NCBI GenBank assembly: GCA_937980625.1 | Contig: CALJPJ010000189.1 | Coordinates: 1-10,420, forward strand | Length of the DNA stretch: 10,420 nucleotides | DNA from: an uncultured Bdellovibrionales bacterium | GTDB taxonomy: Bacteria > Bdellovibrionota > Bdellovibrionia > Bdellovibrionales > UBA1609 | Direction of reading: 5' to 3' | Shown: positions 1-6,421 of the stretch, one piece after another | Position numbering within the stretch: the stretch's first letter is position 1 | Layout of the letters: each line of letters opens with the position of its first letter | Notes under the pieces: generated by a model | Databases searched by the model: none | The model's input: only the letters and a program-made list of their open reading frames with translations | Told to the model about the DNA's origin: nothing | Program-made: the position numbers and the translations under genes

Positions 1-551
1 AGTAAAGCATAGCTAGCAATATTAAAAGGAACCCCTAAGAAAATATCAGCACTTCTTTGGTAGAGCTGACAAGAAAGTTTTCCATTAGCTACATAAAATT
101 GAAAAAAAGCATGGCAAGGAGGTAGTGCCATAGTGGAAACCTCTCCTGGGTTATAGGCAACTACAAGAAGTCGACGAGAGTCAGGGTTTTGACTAATTTG
201 GTTTATAACATTTGATATTTGGTCGATGGTTTGCCCGTCTGGTGTTTGCCATGAGCGCCACTGAGCTCCATAAACACGACCGAGGTCACCATTTTCATCA
301 GCCCACTCATCCCAAATTCGAACTTTATTTTCTTTCAGATACTTAATATTTGTATCGCCACTTAGAAACCATAATAGCTCATGTATAATTGACTTAAGAT
401 GAACTTTTTTTGTTGTTAACAAAGGAAAGCTATTTTCTATGTTAAACCTCATTTGATGGCCAAAAACACTTTTGGTTCCAGTACCAGTGCGATCAGTTTT
501 TTCAGTTCCATGGTCTAAAACATGTTGGATGAGGTTGAGATATGTTTGCAT
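1..551 (-). CDS. thyA: Thymidylate synthase ThyA (3' end outside window)
   Basis: Thymidylate synthase methylates dUMP to dTMP using 5,10-methylenetetrahydrofolate, in the cytoplasm. Translating the minus strand from ATG at 551 gives MQTYLNLIQHVLDHGTEKTD, then the RTGTGT phosphate-binding segment (residues 21-26), the IIHELLWFLSGDTN block (55-68), WDEWADENGDLGRVYGAQWR (80-99), DSRRL (124-128) and the active-site segment LPPCHA. Its nucleophile is Cys146 (codon 116-114), the same number as in the E. coli enzyme. The end of the window is reached at residue 183, inside the conserved SADIFLGVPFNIASYA block, so about 80 residues of a roughly 264-residue protein are missing. This is an edge effect and not a truncation. 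An AAGGAGG Shine-Dalgarno six bases before the ATG fixes the start. The gene is divergent from a dNTPase gene, so synthesis and breakdown of dNTPs face each other. Family and start are secure. Confidence 0.97.
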   Translation of the reverse strand, partial: MQTYLNLIQHVLDHGTEKTDRTGTGTKSVFGHQMRFNIENSFPLLTTKKVHLKSIIHELLWFLSGDTNIKYLKENKVRIWDEWADENGDLGRVYGAQWRSWQTPDGQTIDQISNVINQISQNPDSRRLLVVAYNPGEVSTMALPPCHAFFQFYVANGKLSCQLYQRSADIFLGVPFNIASYAL

Positions 552-557
552 GAAGGG

Positions 558-564
558 CCTCCTT
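558..564 (-). promoter_or_regulatory. Strong ribosome binding site of thyA
   Basis: Read on the minus strand this is AAGGAGG, a near-perfect anti-16S match, six bases before the ATG at 551. It is the best Shine-Dalgarno in the window and decides the thyA start. Confidence 0.85.
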
Positions 565-632
565 GAAATGAGTTTTAATTATTATTTGAAGTGGGACTAT
601 GGGGGTGACTCAAATTAAATGTCCCTGAAGTT

Positions 633-661
633 GTTTTATTCTAACAATAATTTTCAGCCAA
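633..661 (-). promoter_or_regulatory. Candidate sigma70-type promoter for thyA
   Basis: On the minus strand, TTGGCT (661-656, four of six matches to the -35 consensus) and TAAAAC (638-633, four of six to the -10) are separated by 17 bases. Transcription would start near 626 and give a leader of about 75 bases. The match is weak and, in such AT-rich DNA, could be chance. Another partial pair (TTGAGT with TATATA, 14-bp spacing) lies upstream. Confidence 0.25.
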
Positions 662-874
662 GGTATATAAAAAGTTAATTTTGACTCAAGAGTTTAAGAC
701 TTTTATTGCTAAAAATATAATCTGTTTTGCTTTTATGTTTTTATTTTGACCTAAAATTAAAGTAGGAGAAAATACTTTCTAAGCCATTGAATTTACTAGA
801 TCTTGTTGAGGTTTTAATGGGCCATTACTTTTCATTACGGGGAGTAGTATTTTGTATTATATTGTGTTAAATAC

Positions 875-904
875 TTGATATTCTTAAGAAGAATTCTTTA
901 TTAA
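875..904 (+). promoter_or_regulatory. Candidate promoter for the dNTPase-purD run, with palindromic spacer
   Basis: TTGATA (875-880, five of six to the -35 consensus) is followed after 18 bases by TATTAA (899-904, four of six to the -10). Transcription would start near 911 and leave a short leader before the AAGG (915-918) and ATG (928). The 18-base spacer TTCTTAAGAAGAATTCTT consists of two overlapping perfect 10-bp palindromes (881-890 and 889-898). That could be an operator, though the assignment comes only from inspection. Confidence 0.3.
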
Positions 905-927
905 CTACTTTTTTAAGGTAATGTTAA

Positions 928-2238
928 ATGGAAATTAGAGATCCAATACATGGTGCAATTGAGATTAGCCCTGAGTTTAATCAAGTAATTGATAGTGCAG
1001 CTTATCAAAGGCTTCGGGCCATAAAACAGCTTGGGTTCTCTGAATTCAGTTTTCCAGGGGCAACTCATAATAGGTATTTGCACTCTTTAGGAGTCTCTCA
1101 TCTTGCTGGTATTGTTTTTGAAAATATTTTTAAAAATTATAACTTTAGCAGCTCCACTACAAAGTACCGTTTAAAAGAGGCTGTCAAATTAGGTGCTTTA
1201 CTTCATGATATTGGTCATGGACCCCTGAGCCATACAACTGAAGAGGTTATGCCCAAACTTAAAAGCTTAGGGATTAAAGCTTATAATAATCGCAGGAGTG
1301 ATGTAGAGACTTCAGTGATTAACGACGAAGACCAAGCCAATCACGAAGATTACTCAATAAAGTTTATAACGGACTCAAGCTTAACTAAAGTTCTTAAAGA
1401 GTCTTTTAATGATATTAGTCCTATTCATATTGCTTGCTTAATTGATAAAAGTTTGAAGTGCCCAGATGACTTTTTTATTGATCAAGGTATTAATTACAGG
1501 ACTTTGTTGAGCCAGATGGTGAGTTCAGAAATAGATGTTGATAGAATGGATTATCTAGAACGTGATGCTTACTATTGTGGAACTAGCTATGGCAAGGTTG
1601 ATTTACATTGGTTGATAGCCAACTTGACCATGCACATTAAAGGTGATGAAGCATTTTTAGCCTTAAACCGAAAAGCCTTATATACATTTGATGACTTTTT
1701 ATTATCTAGGCACCACATGCATTTAATGGTTTATTTTCATCATAAAAGCGTAATTTATGAAGAGATGTTATACAGGTATTTTACATCCAATGAAAATAGC
1801 TTTGCATTACCTAGTGATATAGAGGAGTACATTAAATATAACGACTACTTACTTTATCAACATTTAGCAGGGTCTAATAATGAGTGGGCAAAGCGTATCT
1901 CTGAGAGAAGGCCATATAGAGTTTTATTTGAATTGCACTCTAATGGGAGTACGAACCGAACAGAGGTTATGAAAAATGAACTTGAGCAAAGTGGTGTGCC
2001 TGCGATTTTATCTAGCTCTTACGCTAGAGTGAGTAAATATCATACTGCATCTCAAACAGAAAAATCATTTCCAATTTATGTTGTTAACCAATACGATACT
2101 CAATCCACTCCATTTTCAATTGAAGAAAGTACTGAGATTTTTCAAAAATATGAAGAGATTAGACTCATCGAAAGATTATACGTAGAGCCAGAAAAATTTT
2201 CAGAATCACAAAAAATATTAATAGATAAAAAACTGTAG
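928..2238 (+). CDS. SAMHD1-like HD-domain dNTP triphosphohydrolase (COG1078-type)
   Basis: Members of this family remove triphosphate from dNTPs, giving deoxynucleosides. Closely related HD proteins may act on other nucleotides. The 436-residue protein carries the full set of HD metal ligands: His52 (RYLHSLG), His93-Asp94 (LLHDIGHG) and Asp205 in EIDVDRMDYLERD. By alignment with human SAMHD1, other catalytic or substrate residues are also kept: Gln34 in KQLGF, Arg49, His97, His102, His139 in NHED, Tyr209 and Asp213, with Lys312 of SAMHD1 replaced by Arg206. The C-terminal half is the less conserved alpha-rich part typical of the family. There is no signal peptide or membrane segment, so it is cytosolic. 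The start is ATG 928 with AAGG nine bases upstream; ATG 921 is in another frame. purD follows after 14 bp, and thyA is divergent. The fold is secure; the exact substrate and any allosteric dNTP control are inferred. Confidence 0.9.
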   Translation: MEIRDPIHGAIEISPEFNQVIDSAAYQRLRAIKQLGFSEFSFPGATHNRYLHSLGVSHLAGIVFENIFKNYNFSSSTTKYRLKEAVKLGALLHDIGHGPLSHTTEEVMPKLKSLGIKAYNNRRSDVETSVINDEDQANHEDYSIKFITDSSLTKVLKESFNDISPIHIACLIDKSLKCPDDFFIDQGINYRTLLSQMVSSEIDVDRMDYLERDAYYCGTSYGKVDLHWLIANLTMHIKGDEAFLALNRKALYTFDDFLLSRHHMHLMVYFHHKSVIYEEMLYRYFTSNENSFALPSDIEEYIKYNDYLLYQHLAGSNNEWAKRISERRPYRVLFELHSNGSTNRTEVMKNELEQSGVPAILSSSYARVSKYHTASQTEKSFPIYVVNQYDTQSTPFSIEESTEIFQKYEEIRLIERLYVEPEKFSESQKILIDKKL

Positions 2239-2252
2239 AGGTTAAAATTAGT

Positions 2253-3515
2253 ATGAATGTTTTAGTAATTGGTAAAGGTGGGCGAGAACATGCAATAGTA
2301 AGAGCATTGAGTTTTTCGCAAAGTGTGAACGAAGTTCATTGTGCTCCAGGAAGCGACGGCATGAAAAAAGATTCATTTGTTCACGATATCAATGTTTCAA
2401 ATTTAGATGAATTACAAAATTTTTTGAAACAAAAAAGAATTAACTTAGTAATTATTGGACCAGAAAATTTTTTAGTAGATGGCCTAGCTGATCATATTAG
2501 GTCTTTTGGGGTTGATGTTTTTGGCCCTTCAAAAGTTGGTGCTAGGTTAGAAGCTAGTAAGGTATTTGCTAAGCAGTTTATGCAAGAAGCTGGTGTACCG
2601 ACATCACAGTTTACGGCTGTTTCAAGTGTTCAGCAGACGATTGACGCTGCAGCAAAATTTAAAGCCCCATTTGTTTTTAAGGCTGATGGTTTGGCAGCGG
2701 GAAAAGGTGTTGCAATCTGTTCAACATTGAAAGAGCTAAAATCTGTGGCTGAAAAATGCTTTGAGGATAAAGTATTCGGTGATTCTGGTAAATTAGCTTT
2801 ACTTGAAGAGTTTCAAAATGGTTATGAACTCAGCTTTTTAATTTTAACCAATGGTAAAGAGTACCAGGCTATGCCTTTAGCTCAAGACCATAAATCTTTA
2901 TATGACGGTGGGAAAGGTCCTAATACAGGTGGTATGGGAGTTGTTGCTCCAATTAAAATTGATGTGAACCTTGAAAAAGAAATTCATGAAAAAATATTAA
3001 AGCCGACGGTAGATCATATTAATAAAAGTGGAGTAGAGTATCACGGTGTTGTTTTTGTGGGTTTAATGGTTACAAAAGATGGTCCAACGGTTATTGAGTA
3101 TAATGTGCGTTTCGGAGATCCAGAAACACAAACTTTATTACCACTACTAGATGGTGACTGGGGCGAAGTTTTTTCTGATATTGCTAAGGGCGTAGTTAAA
3201 CCATTGTCTTGGAAAAGCCAATGTGTTTCATGCATAGTTTTAGCTGCAGAGAATTACCCGGCTCAGCCAGTTAAAGGTGTAAAAATAAATGGTAATATTC
3301 AAGCCAGTAGCGCTTTTAGTTATATTTTACATGCTGGTACTAAAAAAAATGAAGATGGAGATTGGGTGACTAATGGGGGGCGAGTTATTAATTTAATTGG
3401 CATGGGCTCTACTCATGGTGAGTCTGTGGGTAACGCTTATAAATTATGTGAAGAGATTAACTGGGATGGTATGCAACTACGACGTGATATTGGCGCAGGA
3501 ATTTCAAAAATCTAG
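2253..3515 (+). CDS. purD: Phosphoribosylamine-glycine ligase (GAR synthetase) PurD
   Basis: PurD joins glycine to 5-phosphoribosylamine with ATP, giving GAR, the second step of de novo purine synthesis. The 420-residue length is normal for the single-domain bacterial enzyme. Visible in order are the N-terminal GKGGREHA motif (7-14), FGPSK then ARLEASKVFAKQFM before the ATP-grasp domain, KADGLAAGKGVAI starting at Lys143, EEFQNGYELSF, PLAQDHKSLYDGGKGPNTGGMG, and the metal/ATP-binding IEYNVRFGDPETQ (281-293). The C-terminal domain ends with GRVINLIGMG and MQLRRDIG. All key motifs are intact. An AGAGG lies about 11 bases before ATG 2253. The gene sits 14 bp after the dNTPase and 2 bp before the tsaC-like gene, so it is most likely cotranscribed. 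purH, its usual neighbour, is not present here. Confidence 0.97.
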   Translation: MNVLVIGKGGREHAIVRALSFSQSVNEVHCAPGSDGMKKDSFVHDINVSNLDELQNFLKQKRINLVIIGPENFLVDGLADHIRSFGVDVFGPSKVGARLEASKVFAKQFMQEAGVPTSQFTAVSSVQQTIDAAAKFKAPFVFKADGLAAGKGVAICSTLKELKSVAEKCFEDKVFGDSGKLALLEEFQNGYELSFLILTNGKEYQAMPLAQDHKSLYDGGKGPNTGGMGVVAPIKIDVNLEKEIHEKILKPTVDHINKSGVEYHGVVFVGLMVTKDGPTVIEYNVRFGDPETQTLLPLLDGDWGEVFSDIAKGVVKPLSWKSQCVSCIVLAAENYPAQPVKGVKINGNIQASSAFSYILHAGTKKNEDGDWVTNGGRVINLIGMGSTHGESVGNAYKLCEEINWDGMQLRRDIGAGISKI

Positions 3516-3517
3516 TT

Positions 3518-4150
3518 ATGAAACTATTTAATATTACTGAAATTGCAGAAACAGTAAATGAAGGGCAGGTCATAGCTTATCCAACTGAAACAGTCTGGGG
3601 CCTGGGCGCATCAATTTATAACCAAAAAGCCATTGAAAAAATCTTTACAGTTAAAGGACGGTCTTCAACACAAGCTTTGAGTGTTTTAGTACGTGATGTA
3701 GAGATGGCTAAAACTTTAATCATGTTAAACCAAAAAGAAAAGATATTACTTAGAGCATTTTGGCCTGGGCCAATTAGTTTTATTTTTCCAGCTTTAGATA
3801 AAGGGTTGGCGAGCTCTTTAGGTAGTAGTGATGGCACATTGTGCTTACGCTGCTCTCATCACGATTGGATTAAGCGGTTTATATTACTGGTAGATGACCC
3901 TATTGTTTCAACCAGTGCTAATAAAAGTGGAAAGGCACCTGCTGCATCTGTGGATGATTTATCTTGGCTGCCTGAGGATATAAAAATTGCCGATTGGCAA
4001 CCAGATTCAAAGCCTATTAGATCATTGCCGAGTACAATTTTAAAAACTCAAGGTATTAATAGTATCAAAGTTATTAGAAAAGGAGCCTGGCCAATTGATA
4101 AACTAACTCCACTAGTTAAAAAATTAGATTATGAATTAATTAAATCCTAA
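3518..4150 (+). CDS. Threonylcarbamoyl-AMP synthase, TsaC/Sua5/YrdC family
   Basis: The YrdC fold makes threonylcarbamoyl-AMP from threonine, bicarbonate and ATP, the first step of t6A37 modification of ANN-decoding tRNAs. The 210 residues match a single-domain TsaC; the extra C-terminal domain of the longer Sua5 type (about 340 residues) is absent. Family motifs are AYPTETVWGLG (20-30), VKGRSS with Lys46 and Arg48, LSVLV (54-58), FWPGP (81-85), LCLRCS (108-113), STSANKSG (131-138) and LPSTIL near the end. ATG 3518 lies two bases after the purD stop and has no convincing Shine-Dalgarno; the nearest AGGA is 18 bases upstream. Translation therefore probably depends on ribosomes finishing purD. 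The symbol could be tsaC or ywlC depending on naming, so I leave it blank. Role in t6A is inferred from family. Confidence 0.9.
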   Translation: MKLFNITEIAETVNEGQVIAYPTETVWGLGASIYNQKAIEKIFTVKGRSSTQALSVLVRDVEMAKTLIMLNQKEKILLRAFWPGPISFIFPALDKGLASSLGSSDGTLCLRCSHHDWIKRFILLVDDPIVSTSANKSGKAPAASVDDLSWLPEDIKIADWQPDSKPIRSLPSTILKTQGINSIKVIRKGAWPIDKLTPLVKKLDYELIKS

Positions 4151-4168
4151 TAATTACTGGAGAGGTTG

Positions 4169-4891
4169 ATGAAACTTTTATGTTTAATTTTAATATACTT
4201 TTTGATGGGCTGTGCAGCACAGCAGATGTCTTCAAATCTAGAGCATTTAAATACTAAAGCCTATCAAAATAAAAATGAGTTAACTGGTTCTTATTTTAAA
4301 AAGTCAGAAAATAATTTTAGTGATAAGCAAATTCAAAAATTATTAATGTCTAGAGTTAAAATATCAAACTCTGTTAAGTTGGCTATAATTAAATTAGATC
4401 ATAGCGGAATAAATTACGGAAATTATTATCAATCATTTTATAATGATGGCATGACAGTCAATAGTAGTAATAAAAAAATATTTTCAGATATTATTAATAA
4501 GTCAGGTCGAATTAAGAGTATCTCACTTGTACCAACTTTTTTAGTGCCAAACGAATTTTCAGTAGCTAATTTAAGAGATACGGCTGCACTAATGCAGGCT
4601 AATTACTTAGTGATTATTAAAACAAATAGCTTAACAGATTTTAAATACAATCTTTTTTCTAAAAATGAAGCAACGGCAACAGCTAATATGGAAGTGGGTG
4701 TTGTCGACGTAATGTCTGGTGCGATTCCGTTTACGAGTTTAATTACTGGTAAAGTAAATATTAAAAAAAATAGTGATGAAGACTTTAACTCAAGAGAGTT
4801 CCAGCAAAGAGCAAGAAATAGCGCTGAAGAAAAAGCATATAAAGCTTTAAGTGATAATTTAATCCAATTATTTAATTCAAGAGCTTTGTAG
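4169..4891 (+). CDS. Uncharacterised lipoprotein
   Basis: I do not recognise a named family. The first 15 residues form a lipoprotein signal peptide: Lys2, a hydrophobic stretch (LLCLILIYFL), then the lipobox LMGC with Cys15 as the lipidated residue. Met at -2 is slightly unusual. The mature protein of about 225 residues is Asn-, Lys- and Ser-rich and has no further membrane segment. The middle (VKLAIIKLD, about 68-76, then SGRIKSISLVP, then LRDTAALMQANYLVIIKT, then a strand around MEVGVVDVMSG) alternates strands and helices in a way that recalls TolB-N/CsgG-like periplasmic domains; this is a weak, inspection-only resemblance. I chose ATG 4169 over in-frame TTG 4166 because GGAG (4159-4162) is then six bases away. 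It follows the tsaC-like gene by 18 bp and ends the plus-strand run, converging on the response regulator gene with 25 bp between. Confidence 0.75.
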   Translation: MKLLCLILIYFLMGCAAQQMSSNLEHLNTKAYQNKNELTGSYFKKSENNFSDKQIQKLLMSRVKISNSVKLAIIKLDHSGINYGNYYQSFYNDGMTVNSSNKKIFSDIINKSGRIKSISLVPTFLVPNEFSVANLRDTAALMQANYLVIIKTNSLTDFKYNLFSKNEATATANMEVGVVDVMSGAIPFTSLITGKVNIKKNSDEDFNSREFQQRARNSAEEKAYKALSDNLIQLFNSRAL

Positions 4892-4916
4892 TAGAACTAA
4901 GGCAAACTGCGAATTA

Positions 4917-6323
4917 CTAATTAGAAGCTTCTGTAGGTTTTAAGCCTTTCTTTTTTATTTTTTCAACCAATGTTGTTCTGTTGAGTTTTAGCAATATTGC
5001 AGCTTGGTTTCTGTTCCAGCCAGTTTTCTCTAGGGCTTTTAGTATTAATTGATTTTCGTAGGCATTAACGGCAGAGTTATAATCGAGGCCTGTATCTGGA
5101 ATTTCAATTTTATCTGAGTTAAATGAGTAGTTTGATTGCGATTTATATTTTGCTGGTAGATCGTAGGTTTCAATTATACCCTTACCTTTAATAATACTTA
5201 ATCGTTCCACAAGGTTTTCAAGCTCACGAATATTTCCGGGCCAAGTGTAGTGAGTTAAAATATTTAAAGTGTCAGGTGATACTCCTTGGACTTCAGTTTT
5301 ATTTTTACGATTAAAGGATTCCATAAAATGTTTAAATAAAACGGCAATATCAGATTTCCGTTCTCTTAACGAGGGAAGAGTGACAGGAATAACATTAAGT
5401 CGATAATATAAATATTCTCTAAAGTTACCTTTTTTAACTGCCTCCTCAAGGTTTAAATTTGTGGCAGCAACAATACGCACATTAGCTGTTTTAGTTTTAG
5501 TAGAGCCAATAGGTTCAAACTTCCTATCTTGTAGTACGCGAAGTAGCTTCACTTGTAAGTGCGGGCTCATGTCTCCTATCTCATCAAAAAAAATCGTTCC
5601 GCCTTCGGCTAATTCAAAGCGTCCAGCACGACTATTCACTGCATTTGTAAAAGCTCCTTTTACATGGCCAAATAATTCACTTTCAAGGAGCTCACTTGGT
5701 ATGGCACCACAGTTAATAGGTATAAAAGGTGAATTGGATCGATTAGAGTTAAAATGTAAGGCTCTAGCGATGAGCTCTTTGCCTGTTCCACTTTCACCGG
5801 TAATTAGTACTGTAGAATCTGTTGCAGCCACCTTGTCAACTAAGTTTAATACTTGTGCTAGCTCTTTGCTCTGACCGATAATATTTTCAAATTTGTATTT
5901 ACTTTGAATTGAAGCTTTAAGTTGTGAGTTTTCAATTTCTAGTTTTTTTTGTGAAACTAAATTTTCAGTAATGCTTAGAACTTCTTCAAGATTAAAAGGT
6001 TTGGTTATAAAGTGGGAGGCCCCTTTTTTTGTAGCTTCCACAGCAAGTTCGACAGTTCCATGTCCTGTTAATATGATTGTTTTCATATTCGGATGGTTTG
6101 TTTTGAGTTTTGACATTAAATCAATGCCATTGCCATCGGGAAGCCTTAAGTCAATTAAGGCGAGGTCTAAGTTTAGATCACCTTGTGATAAAGCAATAGC
6201 TTCATTAGCATTGCTGGCGGTTATTACTTGGTATTTTTTGTTTAATGCTCTAAATAAAGCTGAGCGTAAGCTACTTTCATCATCAACAACTAGAATTCTC
6301 TGAATACGACTCACTAATACCAT
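4917..6323 (-). CDS. NtrC-family sigma54-activating response regulator
   Basis: This is a three-domain transcription activator. The receiver domain (about 8-122) has the acidic pair Asp14-Asp15, phospho-acceptor Asp58 (LIDLRLPDG), Thr86 and Lys108 (FITKPF). The sigma54 AAA+ domain (about 148-380) has Walker A GESGTGKE (176-183), loop GAFTNA (223-228) in place of the usual GAFTGA, Walker B GGTIFFDE (241-248), and later REYLYYRLNV and WPGNIRELENLVER. A Fis-type helix-turn-helix ends the protein (436-461, WNRNQAAILLKLNRTTL). It therefore needs sigma54 and should be phosphorylated by a histidine kinase, most likely the one encoded 98 bp upstream on the same strand. The start is unsettled: ATG 6323 has AAGG touching it with no spacer, while GTG 6314 (codon 4) has AAGGA eight bases upstream and gives MSRIQRILVVDDE, a typical receiver N-terminus. 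Target genes cannot be read from the window. Confidence 0.93.
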   Translation of the reverse strand: MVLVSRIQRILVVDDESSLRSALFRALNKKYQVITASNANEAIALSQGDLNLDLALIDLRLPDGNGIDLMSKLKTNHPNMKTIILTGHGTVELAVEATKKGASHFITKPFNLEEVLSITENLVSQKKLEIENSQLKASIQSKYKFENIIGQSKELAQVLNLVDKVAATDSTVLITGESGTGKELIARALHFNSNRSNSPFIPINCGAIPSELLESELFGHVKGAFTNAVNSRAGRFELAEGGTIFFDEIGDMSPHLQVKLLRVLQDRKFEPIGSTKTKTANVRIVAATNLNLEEAVKKGNFREYLYYRLNVIPVTLPSLRERKSDIAVLFKHFMESFNRKNKTEVQGVSPDTLNILTHYTWPGNIRELENLVERLSIIKGKGIIETYDLPAKYKSQSNYSFNSDKIEIPDTGLDYNSAVNAYENQLILKALEKTGWNRNQAAILLKLNRTTLVEKIKKKGLKPTEASN

Positions 6324-6335
6324 CCTTGGTCTTGT

Positions 6336-6378
6336 GCCCTATCGTCTGAAAGCCTTTAGTACAGTTGCTTTCAGGGGC
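6336..6378 (-). repeat. Bulged inverted repeat (hairpin) upstream of the response regulator gene
   Basis: In the 98-bp gap between kinase and regulator, CTGAAAGC (6346-6353) pairs perfectly with GCTTTCAG (6367-6374) around a 13-base loop. The stem can extend through GCCC (6336-6339) and GGGC (6375-6378), leaving a six-base bulge on one side. On the minus strand it lies just before the translation start and is not followed by a T run, so it does not look like an intrinsic terminator. It could be a leader hairpin or an operator. Confidence 0.5.
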
Positions 6379-6421
6379 CATATGTATATAACTTAATGGT
6401 ATAGAACAAGGTTGGAAAGTG

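Larger units (their letters stand above)
552..927. other. Divergent intergenic region between thyA and the dNTPase gene
   Basis: This 376-bp gene-free stretch is strongly AT-rich, and I see no credible small ORF or RNA gene in it. It must hold the promoters of both divergent genes. Candidate boxes are listed separately. An 8-bp sequence TGACTCAA, with a palindromic TGACTCA core, occurs twice in direct orientation at 606-613 and 682-689. Overlapping palindromes occupy 881-898. A GGGAC/GTCCC pair (593-597 and 621-625) is separated by 23 bases and is probably chance. No rho-independent terminator is visible, as expected between divergent genes. Confidence 0.7.

Noticed and set aside
716..721. 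Perfect TATAAT at 716-721 paired with TTGACT at 681-686 as the dNTPase promoter
   Set aside because: The spacer is 29 bases, far too long; no other -35-like box sits 16-18 bases upstream, and the site is over 200 bases from the gene.
3041..3837. Minus-strand open frames inside purD and the tsaC-like gene (3041-3235 and 3616-3837)
   Set aside because: Both lie over strongly conserved coding sequence on the other strand and encode low-complexity, motif-free peptides without a ribosome site.
4166..4168. TTG at 4166 as the lipoprotein start
   Set aside because: It directly abuts the GGAGAGG ribosome site, while the next codon, ATG 4169, has proper spacing and gives a normal signal peptide.
4892..4932. 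Possible bidirectional terminator between the converging lipoprotein and regulator genes
   Set aside because: The only symmetry is the 10-bp palindrome AGAAGCTTCT at 4923-4932, which lies inside the regulator coding end, has no loop and is not followed by a T run.
5461..6303. Open frames on the plus strand (5461-5874 and 5971-6303) inside the response regulator gene
   Set aside because: They are antisense to conserved receiver and AAA+ motifs, have no family features, and exist because of codon bias of the real gene.
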